A DNA stretch of 64,000 nt from contig NZ_LWHQ01000005.1 of assembly GCF_001653715.1 (NCBI RefSeq), forward strand, positions 1 to 64,000, written 5' to 3'. The DNA comes from Methylobacterium platani. GTDB lineage: Bacteria > Pseudomonadota > Alphaproteobacteria > Rhizobiales > Beijerinckiaceae. Under the pieces are notes generated by a model. The model searched no databases. It saw only the letters and a program-made list of their open reading frames with translations, and was not told the DNA's origin. A program made the translations under genes and the position numbers. Positions 44,203 to 51,133 of this stretch are shown here, piece after piece (position 1 is the stretch's first letter; every line of letters starts with the position of its first letter).

Positions 44203-45978
44203 GTGACCAGCCTGCTGACCAACAACGCCGCGATGACGGCGCTGACCACCCTGAAGTCGATCAACTCCCAGCTCGACATGACGAGCAACCGGGTCTCGAC
44301 CGGCCAGCGCGTCTCGGCCGCGTCCGACAACGCCGCCTACTGGTCGATCGCCACCACCGTGCGCACCGACAACGCCTCGCTCTCGGCGGTCAAGGACTCG
44401 CTCGGCCTCGGCTCCTCGTCGGTCGACACCGCCTATAACGGCCTCAACTCGATCATCGCCGACCTGCAGAACATCCGCGGCAAGCTGCAGAGCGCGATGA
44501 CCCCGGGCGTCGACCGCGCCAAGGTCCAGACCGAGATCTCGGCCATCCAGTCCAAGATGAAGGCCACCGCCGACTCGTCGAACGCCAGCGGCCAGAACTG
44601 GCTCTCGGTCGATTCGAGCCCGAGCAACAGCTCCTACCAGGCGACGCAGAAGGTCGTGGCCGGCTTCTCCCGCGGCTCGGACGGCAACATCACCTTCTCG
44701 ATGGTCAACGTCGACGTCGCGTCGATCAAGCTCTACGACCGGAATGCCGGCACGACGGTGACGAAGCCCGCGACCGCGGCCCAGGTGGTTGGCTCGACCG
44801 CGCTCACCGGCACCGCGGCGTTCTCGAGCGGCACCGCCGACTTCTCCACGGTCGACGGCGGCGGCAAGACCAAGCAGATCAACTTCGTGATCGACCTCGG
44901 CGCCGGCGCCAGCGCGGCGATCCAGCTCGACAAGGACACCCTGAGGTCGACGGCCAAGAACCTCGCGGCCGTCACCACCGACGAGCTGCTGGCCGCGATC
45001 AACAACCAGATCGCCGCCTCGGGCGCGACCAAGCTCGGCGGCAAGGTGACCGCCGGCCTCGACAGCGCCGGTCGCCTGACCTTCGCCACCGTGGATACCG
45101 GCTCGACCGTCTCGCTGAAGGTCGGCAACGCCAACACGACCGACGCCACCAAGTTCGCCGCGGCCGATATCGGCTTCGGCACGACCTCGAACGCCCCGGT
45201 CCTGACCGCCGGCACGGCCTACGCCGCGCTCGACATCTCGACCGGCAGCAAGGTGATCACCGTCAACGACGGCGCCGGCGTGAAGACCGTGACGCTGAAC
45301 GCGGCGGCCTACTCGGCGGCCGGCTCGACGGTGAGCTCGGGCGCCGCCACGCTGAGCGGCGCGGATGCGGCGACCCTGATCAACTCCCAGCTCAAGGCCT
45401 CGGGCAGCACCGCGTTCGCCACCTTCGCGGGCGGCAAGCTCAGCTTCACCTCCACGGGTGCCGGCACCGGCGCGTCCGTGACGGTGGCGGGCACCGACGT
45501 GACCAGCTTCGGCTTCACCTCGGGCCAGACGATCACCGGCACCAACACCGCCGCCGGCGCCGGCACGGCCTCCACCACCACCACCGGGAAGGGCATCCTC
45601 GACACGACCTCCGGCACCTACAACGCCTCGTTCGGCGGCGGCGCCTACTCGGTGGCGACCTTCAACATCTCGACCCTGGTCGGCACGAACGGCGACACCG
45701 ACGTCTCGAACATCCTCAACATGGTCGACAAGGCGATCGCCGCCATGACCGACGCCGGCACCAAGCTCGGCGCCAACAAGACGCAGATCGACGGGCAGAA
45801 GACCTTCGTCGACACGCTGATGAAGGCCAACGACCGCACCATCGGCATCCTGGTGGACGCGGATGTCGAGGAGGAGTCGACGAAGCTGAAGGCGCTGCAG
45901 ACGCAGCAGCAGCTGGCGGTGCAGGCGCTGTCGATCGCCAACTCGGCGAGCCAGAACGTGCTCTCGCTGTTCCGGTAA
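44203..45978 (+). CDS. Flagellin, copy 2
   Basis: Filament protein of 591 residues, nearly the same as copy 1, with identical C-terminal D0/D1 ends and a few changes in the N-terminal and central regions (STATNSAF in copy 1, SSPSNSSY here; FSPGGTADF in copy 1, FSSGTADF here). GTG at 44203 is 9 nt after GGAAG. With a separate leader and terminator it is probably transcribed on its own. Duplicate flagellins can be expressed together or differ by condition; the sequence does not say which. Confidence 0.93.
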   Translation: MTSLLTNNAAMTALTTLKSINSQLDMTSNRVSTGQRVSAASDNAAYWSIATTVRTDNASLSAVKDSLGLGSSSVDTAYNGLNSIIADLQNIRGKLQSAMTPGVDRAKVQTEISAIQSKMKATADSSNASGQNWLSVDSSPSNSSYQATQKVVAGFSRGSDGNITFSMVNVDVASIKLYDRNAGTTVTKPATAAQVVGSTALTGTAAFSSGTADFSTVDGGGKTKQINFVIDLGAGASAAIQLDKDTLRSTAKNLAAVTTDELLAAINNQIAASGATKLGGKVTAGLDSAGRLTFATVDTGSTVSLKVGNANTTDATKFAAADIGFGTTSNAPVLTAGTAYAALDISTGSKVITVNDGAGVKTVTLNAAAYSAAGSTVSSGAATLSGADAATLINSQLKASGSTAFATFAGGKLSFTSTGAGTGASVTVAGTDVTSFGFTSGQTITGTNTAAGAGTASTTTTGKGILDTTSGTYNASFGGGAYSVATFNISTLVGTNGDTDVSNILNMVDKAIAAMTDAGTKLGANKTQIDGQKTFVDTLMKANDRTIGILVDADVEEESTKLKALQTQQQLAVQALSIANSASQNVLSLFR

Positions 45979-45987
45979 GCCGGGGGA

Positions 45988-46007
45988 GGGCGGTCCGCGG
46001 ACCGCCC
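45988..46007 (+). repeat. Perfect palindrome after flagellin 2
   Basis: GGGCGGTCCGCGGACCGCCC, 20 nt, begins 9 nt after the stop, matching the hairpin after flagellin 1. Confidence 0.65.
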
Positions 46008-46042
46008 GGTCTTCTGGACGGCTGGTCCTTTGGACGAACGAG

Positions 46043-46075
46043 GAAGGGCCGCGCTCGGATCGAGCGCGGCCCTTC
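46043..46075 (+). terminator. Terminator hairpin of flagellin 2
   Basis: 15-bp arms (GAAGGGCCGCGCTCG, 46043-46057, and 46061-46075) with a GAT loop, followed by TTTCG. The core equals the flagellin 1 terminator with a shorter stem. It also faces the ftcR copy 2 stop (46104, minus strand), so it may serve both sides. Confidence 0.75.
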
Positions 46076-46103
46076 TTTCGCATCGCGGGACCCGACTGGG
46101 GCT

Positions 46104-46790
46104 TCAGCCGACGAAGGTGTAGCCGGCCAGGCGCTTGGCCTCGATCGGGTCGTAGCCCAGGCGCATCCGCAGCTTCTTGCGCAGCTTGCTGATGTGGCCC
46201 TCGACCACGCTCTCGTCGACCGCGGTGTCGAGGTCGCCGTAGACCGCCTTGAAGATCTGGCCCTTGGTCACCGGCCGGCCGCGGTTGCGGGCGAGGTAGT
46301 CCAGGATGTCGCGCTCGCGCCGGGGCAGGAGCAGGCTCTGGCCGTCGATCTCGGGGTCGCGCCCGTCGGTGTGGACGGTCAGGCGGCCGCTGCGGTCCGG
46401 GGTGCTCGCGGGCTTCGTCGCCTCGCTGCGGTTGGTCCGGCGGCGGATCGCGCCGGCCCGGGCGATGATCTCGCGGACGTGGACCGGCTTGCGCACCACG
46501 TCGTCGATGCCGGCGGTGAACAGCGCGAGGGTCTGCTCCAGCGAGCGGGTCTCGTTGAGCGCGATGATCGGCGCCCGCGACAGGCCGCGCAGCAGCTCGG
46601 TGAAGGCGGTGCGGTCGGCGCAGTCGCCGATGACGAAGCCTTGCACTGCCTCGAGGTCCTGGACCGGCGTGGCGTCGATCCAGGTCCGGACGTCCCGCAC
46701 GTCCAGCCCGCGGGCCGCCACGCCTTCCGAGCCGAAGCCTTCCACGTACTGCGCGGCCACGCTCTGCCGCTCGTCGACGACGATATACAC
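46104..46790 (-). CDS. ftcR: FtcR/Rem-type flagellar transcriptional regulator, copy 2
   Basis: 228 residues, same architecture as copy 1. The start VYIVVDERQSVAAQY, the receiver stretch NETRSLEQTLALFTAGIDDVVRKPVHVREIIARAGAIRRR and the DNA-binding part HTDGRDPEIDG, LPRRERDILDYL, NRGRPVTKGQIFKAVYG, VVEGHISKLRKKL are closer to what I remember of Brucella FtcR than copy 1 is. GTG at 46790. It lies tail-on to the second flagellin. Two CtrA-like boxes are upstream at 46939 and 46976. Overlapping or divided roles with copy 1 are unknown. Confidence 0.88.
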   Translation of the reverse strand: MYIVVDERQSVAAQYVEGFGSEGVAARGLDVRDVRTWIDATPVQDLEAVQGFVIGDCADRTAFTELLRGLSRAPIIALNETRSLEQTLALFTAGIDDVVRKPVHVREIIARAGAIRRRTNRSEATKPASTPDRSGRLTVHTDGRDPEIDGQSLLLPRRERDILDYLARNRGRPVTKGQIFKAVYGDLDTAVDESVVEGHISKLRKKLRMRLGYDPIEAKRLAGYTFVG

Positions 46791-46938
46791 GCCAGCCCCC
46801 AGGATTTGTCGACGAGTTATCGTGTTCCGTTGCCAATCAAGGCAGCGGTTCTGTTTATTCTCGTCATGTCGGAGTGGTGCCGAGGCGTCGCGGTGGACTT
46901 GCGACGTCTTTCGGCCCGCGCGTCGAGGCGCGATGTGG

Positions 46939-46953
46939 TGAACGATTTGTTAA
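46939..46953 (+). promoter_or_regulatory. CtrA-like box TGAA-N7-TTAA upstream of ftcR copy 2
   Basis: TGAA-CGATTTG-TTAA, one mismatch from TTAA-N7-TTAA, is 149 nt from the ftcR start and 37 bp from a perfect box. Confidence 0.45.
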
Positions 46954-46971
46954 GGGGAGTTTCGCGCCGAA

Positions 46972-46991
46972 ATGGTTAATTTTCTATTAAC
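46972..46991 (+). promoter_or_regulatory. Perfect CtrA-type box upstream of ftcR copy 2
   Basis: ATGGTTAA-TTTTCTA-TTAAC contains TTAA-N7-TTAAC without mismatch (46976-46991). It lies in the 465-nt gap 46791-47255 upstream of ftcR copy 2. The rest of the gap has only AT-richer sequence with no convincing gene. Confidence 0.6.
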
Positions 46992-47255
46992 AGCCAAGGT
47001 AGGGCGTTCATTTGCGGACACAGCCTGTTGCGCGGCCGCAACGCGCTTCAGGGAGAATGCTGTAAGATCAATGAGTTGGCGCGGGGTCGCGAGCCGCGAC
47101 CGGCTGTTGCGGACGGGCGACAGCCCGGGCAGCGCTCGATCGGATCGGACGAATACACGTTCAGATTGTTTAACAAGCGCAATTCAATTTGCGGATTAAC
47201 CCGCACCCGAAAGCCGCCGCGGCCCCGCTCCCGGGTGCCGCGACACGCCCGAGGC

Positions 47256-47963
47256 TCAGCCGTCGAGCTCGGGGTAGCGCCGGAACACCCCGTCCTCGCT
47301 GAACGGAACACGCCGGTCGCTCGCCAGGTAGGCGCCGATGCGCGGCCGGGCCGCCACGAGGCGGTGGAGGGCGACGAGCTTCGGGGTGTCGGCGAGCGCC
47401 CGCTCGGTCGCCCGCGGGAAGGCGTAGGCCAGGCCCTCGACGAGCTGGAACAGCGACAGGTCGGCGTAGCTCAGGCGGTCGCCGACGAGGTGGCGCGGGC
47501 CGGCCGGGTTCGTCGCCAGCACCCGCTCGAGCCAGCCGAGGAACTTGGGGATCCGGTTCCGGCGGAAATCCTCGGCCCGCCGCGCGGCCTCGGGCTTCTG
47601 GTCCTCGTAGTAGAGCGCGGAGGCGATCGGGTGGTGGGTGTCGTGCGCCTCCGCCACCGCGTCGGCGATGGTGAGCTGGATCTGGTGGGTCCAGATCCGG
47701 TCGGCCTCGCTCTCGGCCACGAGGCCGAGGCGCGGCCCGAGATGGAGCAGGATCGCGGCGGTCTGGCCGATCACCAGGTCGCCGTCGCGCAGGTAGGGCG
47801 GGGCGAAGGGCGGGCGGGGCGGCGCGTCGAGCCCGGCCACCAGGCCGTCGATGCCGTCCTGGCGGGCGACGTCGACGTAATCCGCGCCGGCCTCCTCAAG
47901 GGCGAGGCGGACGAACTCGCCCCGGCCCTGGATCGCCGGCCAGTAATGAAGCTCGTAGGTCAT
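47256..47963 (-). CDS. Glutathione S-transferase
   Basis: 235-residue cytosolic GST. The thioredoxin-fold domain starts TYELHYWPAIQGRGEFVRLALEEAG with Y2 or Y7 near the glutathione site, and the helical domain includes RHLVGDRLSYADLSLFQLVEGL, the usual N-capping GDxLSxADL motif. Substrate unknown. Fits with gshB at 14.2 kb. ATG at 47963. The upstream neighbour on the same strand is the YidB-like gene, 44 nt away. Confidence 0.88.
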   Translation of the reverse strand: MTYELHYWPAIQGRGEFVRLALEEAGADYVDVARQDGIDGLVAGLDAPPRPPFAPPYLRDGDLVIGQTAAILLHLGPRLGLVAESEADRIWTHQIQLTIADAVAEAHDTHHPIASALYYEDQKPEAARRAEDFRRNRIPKFLGWLERVLATNPAGPRHLVGDRLSYADLSLFQLVEGLAYAFPRATERALADTPKLVALHRLVAARPRIGAYLASDRRVPFSEDGVFRRYPELDG

Positions 47964-48007
47964 CGTCTCACCCTCTCGGCCTCACCCCTCTCGCGGCGGT
48001 CGCGGGC

Positions 48008-48757
48008 TCACCAGCCGCGCATCTCGTCGTGGTTCGGCCGCCGGCCCTGCGGGGTCAGCCCGTCGATCACGCCCGGCAGCACCTGGGCGAGCTGCGCCAG
48101 GAGGTCGTCGCGGCCCAGGCCGGTCTGGCGGCTCAGGGTGTCGACCGTGTCGGGCCCGAGCGCCTGGGCGAGCTGCTGGGGCTGGATCGGCCGGTTGTGG
48201 CCCGGCCCGATCCAGGATTCGATCATCTCGCCGAGGCCGCCCTGGCGGAAGCGGTCGATGAGGTGGTCGAGGCCGCCGCCGCCCGCGTCGTCGGGCTGCT
48301 CCCGGTCGAGTCGGGAATAGGGGCCGGCGCCGTTGTCGACGGAACTCCGGCCGGAGGGGTCCTGGTCGAACGGGTTCCGGACGCCGCCGGCCGACGGGGA
48401 GGGGGACGCGGTGCCGCCGCCGGGGCCGTCGAGCATGCCGGCGAGGTCGGAATAGGGATTGTTCGGGTCCTCGCCGCGCCGGGAGCGGGGCGCCTCGTCG
48501 CGCGGGTCGGGCGCGCCGTAGCCGTGCGGATCGGGCGCGTAGCCGTCCTCCGGCCCGGCCTGCGGCACCGGGCGGCGGCCGCCGCCGAAGATGTCGCCGA
48601 AGCCGCCGTTCATCGCCTTGGCGGCGAGCAGCATCAGCAGCGCCTTGACGAGGGGCGACATCGCCCCGCCGCCGCTATCCGGATGGCCGCCCTGCCGGCT
48701 CCCGCCCCCCAGCACGTTGCCGAGCACCGAACCGATGACCTGGTCGAGCAGTCCCAT
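48008..48757 (-). CDS. YidB/DUF937-like protein
   Basis: 249 residues, Gly/Pro/Asp-rich. The start MGLLDQVIGSVLGNVLGGGS and the end LIDRFRQGGLGEMIESWIGPGHNRPIQPQQLAQALGPDTVDTLSRQTGL match the YidB family ends, with a low-complexity middle (about 55-165). ATG at 48757 fits the family start. Function unknown. Same strand as the GST gene downstream. Confidence 0.78.
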   Translation of the reverse strand: MGLLDQVIGSVLGNVLGGGSRQGGHPDSGGGAMSPLVKALLMLLAAKAMNGGFGDIFGGGRRPVPQAGPEDGYAPDPHGYGAPDPRDEAPRSRRGEDPNNPYSDLAGMLDGPGGGTASPSPSAGGVRNPFDQDPSGRSSVDNGAGPYSRLDREQPDDAGGGGLDHLIDRFRQGGLGEMIESWIGPGHNRPIQPQQLAQALGPDTVDTLSRQTGLGRDDLLAQLAQVLPGVIDGLTPQGRRPNHDEMRGW

Positions 48758-48836
48758 GGGCGTCTCCCGTCGCACGTGCCGCGCGGGAGGTTCGCCGCGC
48801 GCCAGGGTTAAACCGCAACGCCCCGCCGCGGTTGCC

Positions 48837-49148
48837 TCAGCGCCGGTCGCCGGCCCCGTCGCCGCCGCCGGTGGCGCGGCGGTCCTTGGCGTCGAGCTGC
48901 TCGAGGGGGTTGGTGCGCGCCCGCGCATTGCCGCTCAGGCCGGTATCGCCGGGCATCACCTTGGTGTCGGGCCGGATCGCCTGCGGCGGCGCCACCTCGG
49001 ACGATCCGCCCCGCGCCGTGTCCGGAACATCGGCCTGGGTCGGCTGGTCGCGGCGATCCGAGATCGCGAGGGCCGGGGTGGCGATCGCCAGGATCGCGAG
49101 CAGGGCCGTCAGGCCGGGGCGGACGAGCGGGGAGACGAGCGGGGACAT
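48837..49148 (-). CDS. Small exported protein of unknown function
   Basis: 103 residues with a signal peptide (PGLTALLAILAIATPALA, cleavage near residue 25) and a polar mature part rich in Asp/Arg (ARTNPLEQLDAKDRRA). ATG at 49148 follows GGAGCC; an in-frame start 12 codons earlier is less likely. No family recognised. It is downstream of two further small genes on the same strand. Confidence 0.6.
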   Translation of the reverse strand: MSPLVSPLVRPGLTALLAILAIATPALAISDRRDQPTQADVPDTARGGSSEVAPPQAIRPDTKVMPGDTGLSGNARARTNPLEQLDAKDRRATGGGDGAGDRR

Positions 49149-49251
49149 GGCAGGCTCCGGGACGGTTCGCGATCGGGCGGGCACCAGGGCAAAGCGCCCG
49201 GAAGCTCTGCGGTTCCGGGCGGAGCCGCCAAAACGGTCCGGCGCGAACGGA

Positions 49252-49276
49252 AAGGACCGCCCCGGGGGCGGTCCTT
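49252..49276 (-). terminator. Hairpin downstream of the 36-residue ORF
   Basis: AAGGACCGCCCC (49252-49263) pairs with GGGGCGGTCCTT (49265-49276); because only one base separates the arms, the loop is probably formed by the inner G/C pairs. It lies 9 nt past the stop of the small minus-strand ORF and is followed on that strand by TCC. Confidence 0.6.
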
Positions 49277-49284
49277 CTTGGCGG

Positions 49285-49395
49285 TCACATGCTCATCAGG
49301 GCGTTGGCGGTGCCGACGATCGTCATCGCGAGGCCGCCGGCCAGGACGCCGATCATGCCGTAGGAGACGGCGCGCAGAAGCTTCATGTCGCTCAT
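49285..49395 (-). CDS. 36-residue membrane microprotein
   Basis: An ORF too short for standard calling. MSDMKLLRAVSYGMIGVLAG is followed by a hydrophobic run (GLAMTIVGTANALMSM), giving one predicted membrane helix of about 20 residues. ATG at 49395 is preceded by GGAGATTTTTCC, a plausible ribosome site, and a hairpin follows the stop. It lies between two small exported-protein genes on the same strand. Coding status is inferred. Confidence 0.55.
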   Translation of the reverse strand: MSDMKLLRAVSYGMIGVLAGGLAMTIVGTANALMSM

Positions 49396-49435
49396 GGAAA
49401 AATCTCCGTTCGAAGGGCCGGGTCGGTCGCGTGGA

Positions 49436-49699
49436 TCAGCAGCGGTGCCCGCCGGCGGTCTGGCCGTACTGCTTGACCGGGAAGTTCTGCTGGTTGGCGT
49501 TGCCCTCGGAGGCCGAGCTCATCGGGCAGGCGCCGTAGAACGGCACGCTGGTATTGGCCGAACCGATCGAACCCGTGATCTCGACGTCGCGGGGGGCGAA
49601 CGGGGTAGCGGGAGAGTTGGCGCTGAATGCCATGGCGGACGAGATCGGAGCGGCGCCAAGGACAAACGCGGTGACGACGGCGGCGATGCGGGTCTTCAT
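49436..49699 (-). CDS. Small exported protein with conserved-looking C-terminus
   Basis: 87 residues with a signal peptide (RIAAVVTAFVLGAAPISSAMA, cleavage near residue 24). The mature part is small and polar, with two cysteines (YGACPMSSAS and the final HRC) that could pair in the periplasm. ATG at 49699 follows GGAGCC at about 9 nt. I recognise no family. Forms a cluster with 49285 and 48837. Confidence 0.6.
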   Translation of the reverse strand: MKTRIAAVVTAFVLGAAPISSAMAFSANSPATPFAPRDVEITGSIGSANTSVPFYGACPMSSASEGNANQQNFPVKQYGQTAGGHRC

Positions 49700-50006
49700 G
49701 TGGTATTCAGGCTCCTTGACGTTGTGCGGACCGGTCGTCGTGGCCCGCCTCTGCTGCGATGATTGGAATATAGGGATGCGCCGAGCCCCGTGATGTGTCC
49801 CCGCGCACGCGGCGGCGCGGAACAAGAACCGCTCGCCCGGCGTGCGCCGGCCTGCCGTTTCGCTGCGCGAGGTGCGCGCCCCGCGCCCATGCCGCGGCGG
49901 GCGTCACATCCCGCTACCACCCGGGCCGGCTCCCTGGAGCTAGTCTAAGGGCGAGAGGGCGGCCGCACGGCGCGGCGCCCGCACCGCAACGAGGTTCCCG
50001 CTGCCG
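49700..50006. other. Intergenic, 307 nt, no convincing gene
   Basis: Divergent region between the small exported-protein gene and the glyoxalase-fold gene. It holds no ORF with family support and must contain both promoters. Confidence 0.5.
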
Positions 50007-50402
50007 ATGGCCAAGCCCGTCCACTCGATGATCCGCGTCCTCGACGAGGAGCGCTCCCGCGCCTACTACGCCCGCGCCTTCGGCCTCGAGCTCGCCGAGC
50101 GCATCGGCTTCGACGGTTTCGCGCTTCTCTACCTGCGTCACCCCTCGTCGCCGTTCGAGCTGGAGCTGACGGTCAACTTCGACCGCACCGAGCCCTACGA
50201 CCTCGGCAACGGCTACGGCCACCTCGCGGTCGTCGTCGACGACGTCGATGCCGAGCATGCCCGCTTCACGAAGGAGGGGCTGCCCGCGACCCCGGTCAAG
50301 GACTTCCAACACCAGGGCAGGACGCTGGCCCGGTTCTTCTTCGCCACCGATCCCGACGGCTACAAGATCGAGGTGATCCAGAAGGGCGGCCGCTTCGCCT
50401 GA
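50007..50402 (+). CDS. Glyoxalase I-like VOC-family protein
   Basis: 131 residues, two beta-alpha-beta-beta-beta modules. H6 in HSMIRVLDEERSRAYYARAFGLEL, the middle GYGHLAVVVDDVDAEHARF and the end FATDPDGYKIEVIQK are in the positions of the metal-binding His and Glu of lactoylglutathione lyases. ATG at 50007. Would detoxify methylglyoxal with glutathione if true GloA; a related VOC enzyme is also possible. Confidence 0.75.
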   Translation: MAKPVHSMIRVLDEERSRAYYARAFGLELAERIGFDGFALLYLRHPSSPFELELTVNFDRTEPYDLGNGYGHLAVVVDDVDAEHARFTKEGLPATPVKDFQHQGRTLARFFFATDPDGYKIEVIQKGGRFA

Positions 50403-50494
50403 CCCGACGACGGGCGGTGCGGGAGCGCGCGCAGACGCGCCCCGCGCCGGCCGGGACGAGCACACCATAACACCACCATCCGAGGAGACACCCG

Positions 50495-51043
50495 ATGAGA
50501 GAAGTCGATCCGCGCACGCGGTTCAGCCGCCGCGGCTTCCTGCAGAGCGCCGCCGTCGCGGCGCCGGCCGCCGCGCTCGCCACCGGCGCCGGGCTCCAGG
50601 TGTCGGAGGCCTGGGCCGAGAACGGCGCCGCCCTGTCCCCGGCCGAGCTGAAGACCCTGGTGAAGATGGCGCGGGACATCTACCCGCACGACTTCCTCGC
50701 CGACGTCTACTACGTCACGGCGATCAAGCCCTGGGACGGCAAGGCCGCCGCCGACCCGGCCGTGAAGGGGCTGCTGACCTCCGGCGTGCGCCGCCTCGAC
50801 GAGGATGCGCAGGCCCGCCACAAGGTCCCTTACGCCCAGATCGGCTGGGAGGCCGACCGCGTCGCGGTGCTGGACGGCATCAGCCACACCGACTTCTTCA
50901 AGAAGATCCGCTCCGACCTCGTCGTCTCGCTCTACAACCAGCCCGAGATCTGGCCGAAATTCGGCTACGAGGGATCCTCGGCCGACAAGGGCGGCTACAT
51001 CAACCGCGGCTTCAACGACATCGACTGGCTGCCGAAGGTCTGA
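50495..51043 (+). CDS. Tat-secreted small subunit of a GMC dehydrogenase
   Basis: 182 residues with a Tat signal: SRRGFLQSAAVAAPAAAL contains the twin-arginine motif and a hydrophobic stretch. The mature helical domain (ELKTLVKMARDIYPHDFLADVYYV, WEADRVAVLDGISHTDFFKKIRSDLVVSLYNQPEIW) resembles the gluconate 2-dehydrogenase gamma subunit family (gluconate_2-dh3). It would carry the folded catalytic GMC partner, encoded next and lacking its own signal, to the periplasm. ATG at 50495 behind GAGGAGA. Confidence 0.82.
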   Translation: MREVDPRTRFSRRGFLQSAAVAAPAAALATGAGLQVSEAWAENGAALSPAELKTLVKMARDIYPHDFLADVYYVTAIKPWDGKAAADPAVKGLLTSGVRRLDEDAQARHKVPYAQIGWEADRVAVLDGISHTDFFKKIRSDLVVSLYNQPEIWPKFGYEGSSADKGGYINRGFNDIDWLPKV

Positions 51044-51133
51044 CCGGTCTCGCACGCCACTTCCGCTGACCGTCATCATAAGAACAATCAATGAACGACC
51101 GCGCCGGCCCGGCCGCGCGGACCGGAGGAAACC

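Noticed and set aside
41754..46836. Long open minus-strand readings running antisense through both flagellin genes
   Set aside because: They mirror the strongly biased plus-strand codons of the flagellins; no family feature, and their starts and stops follow base composition.
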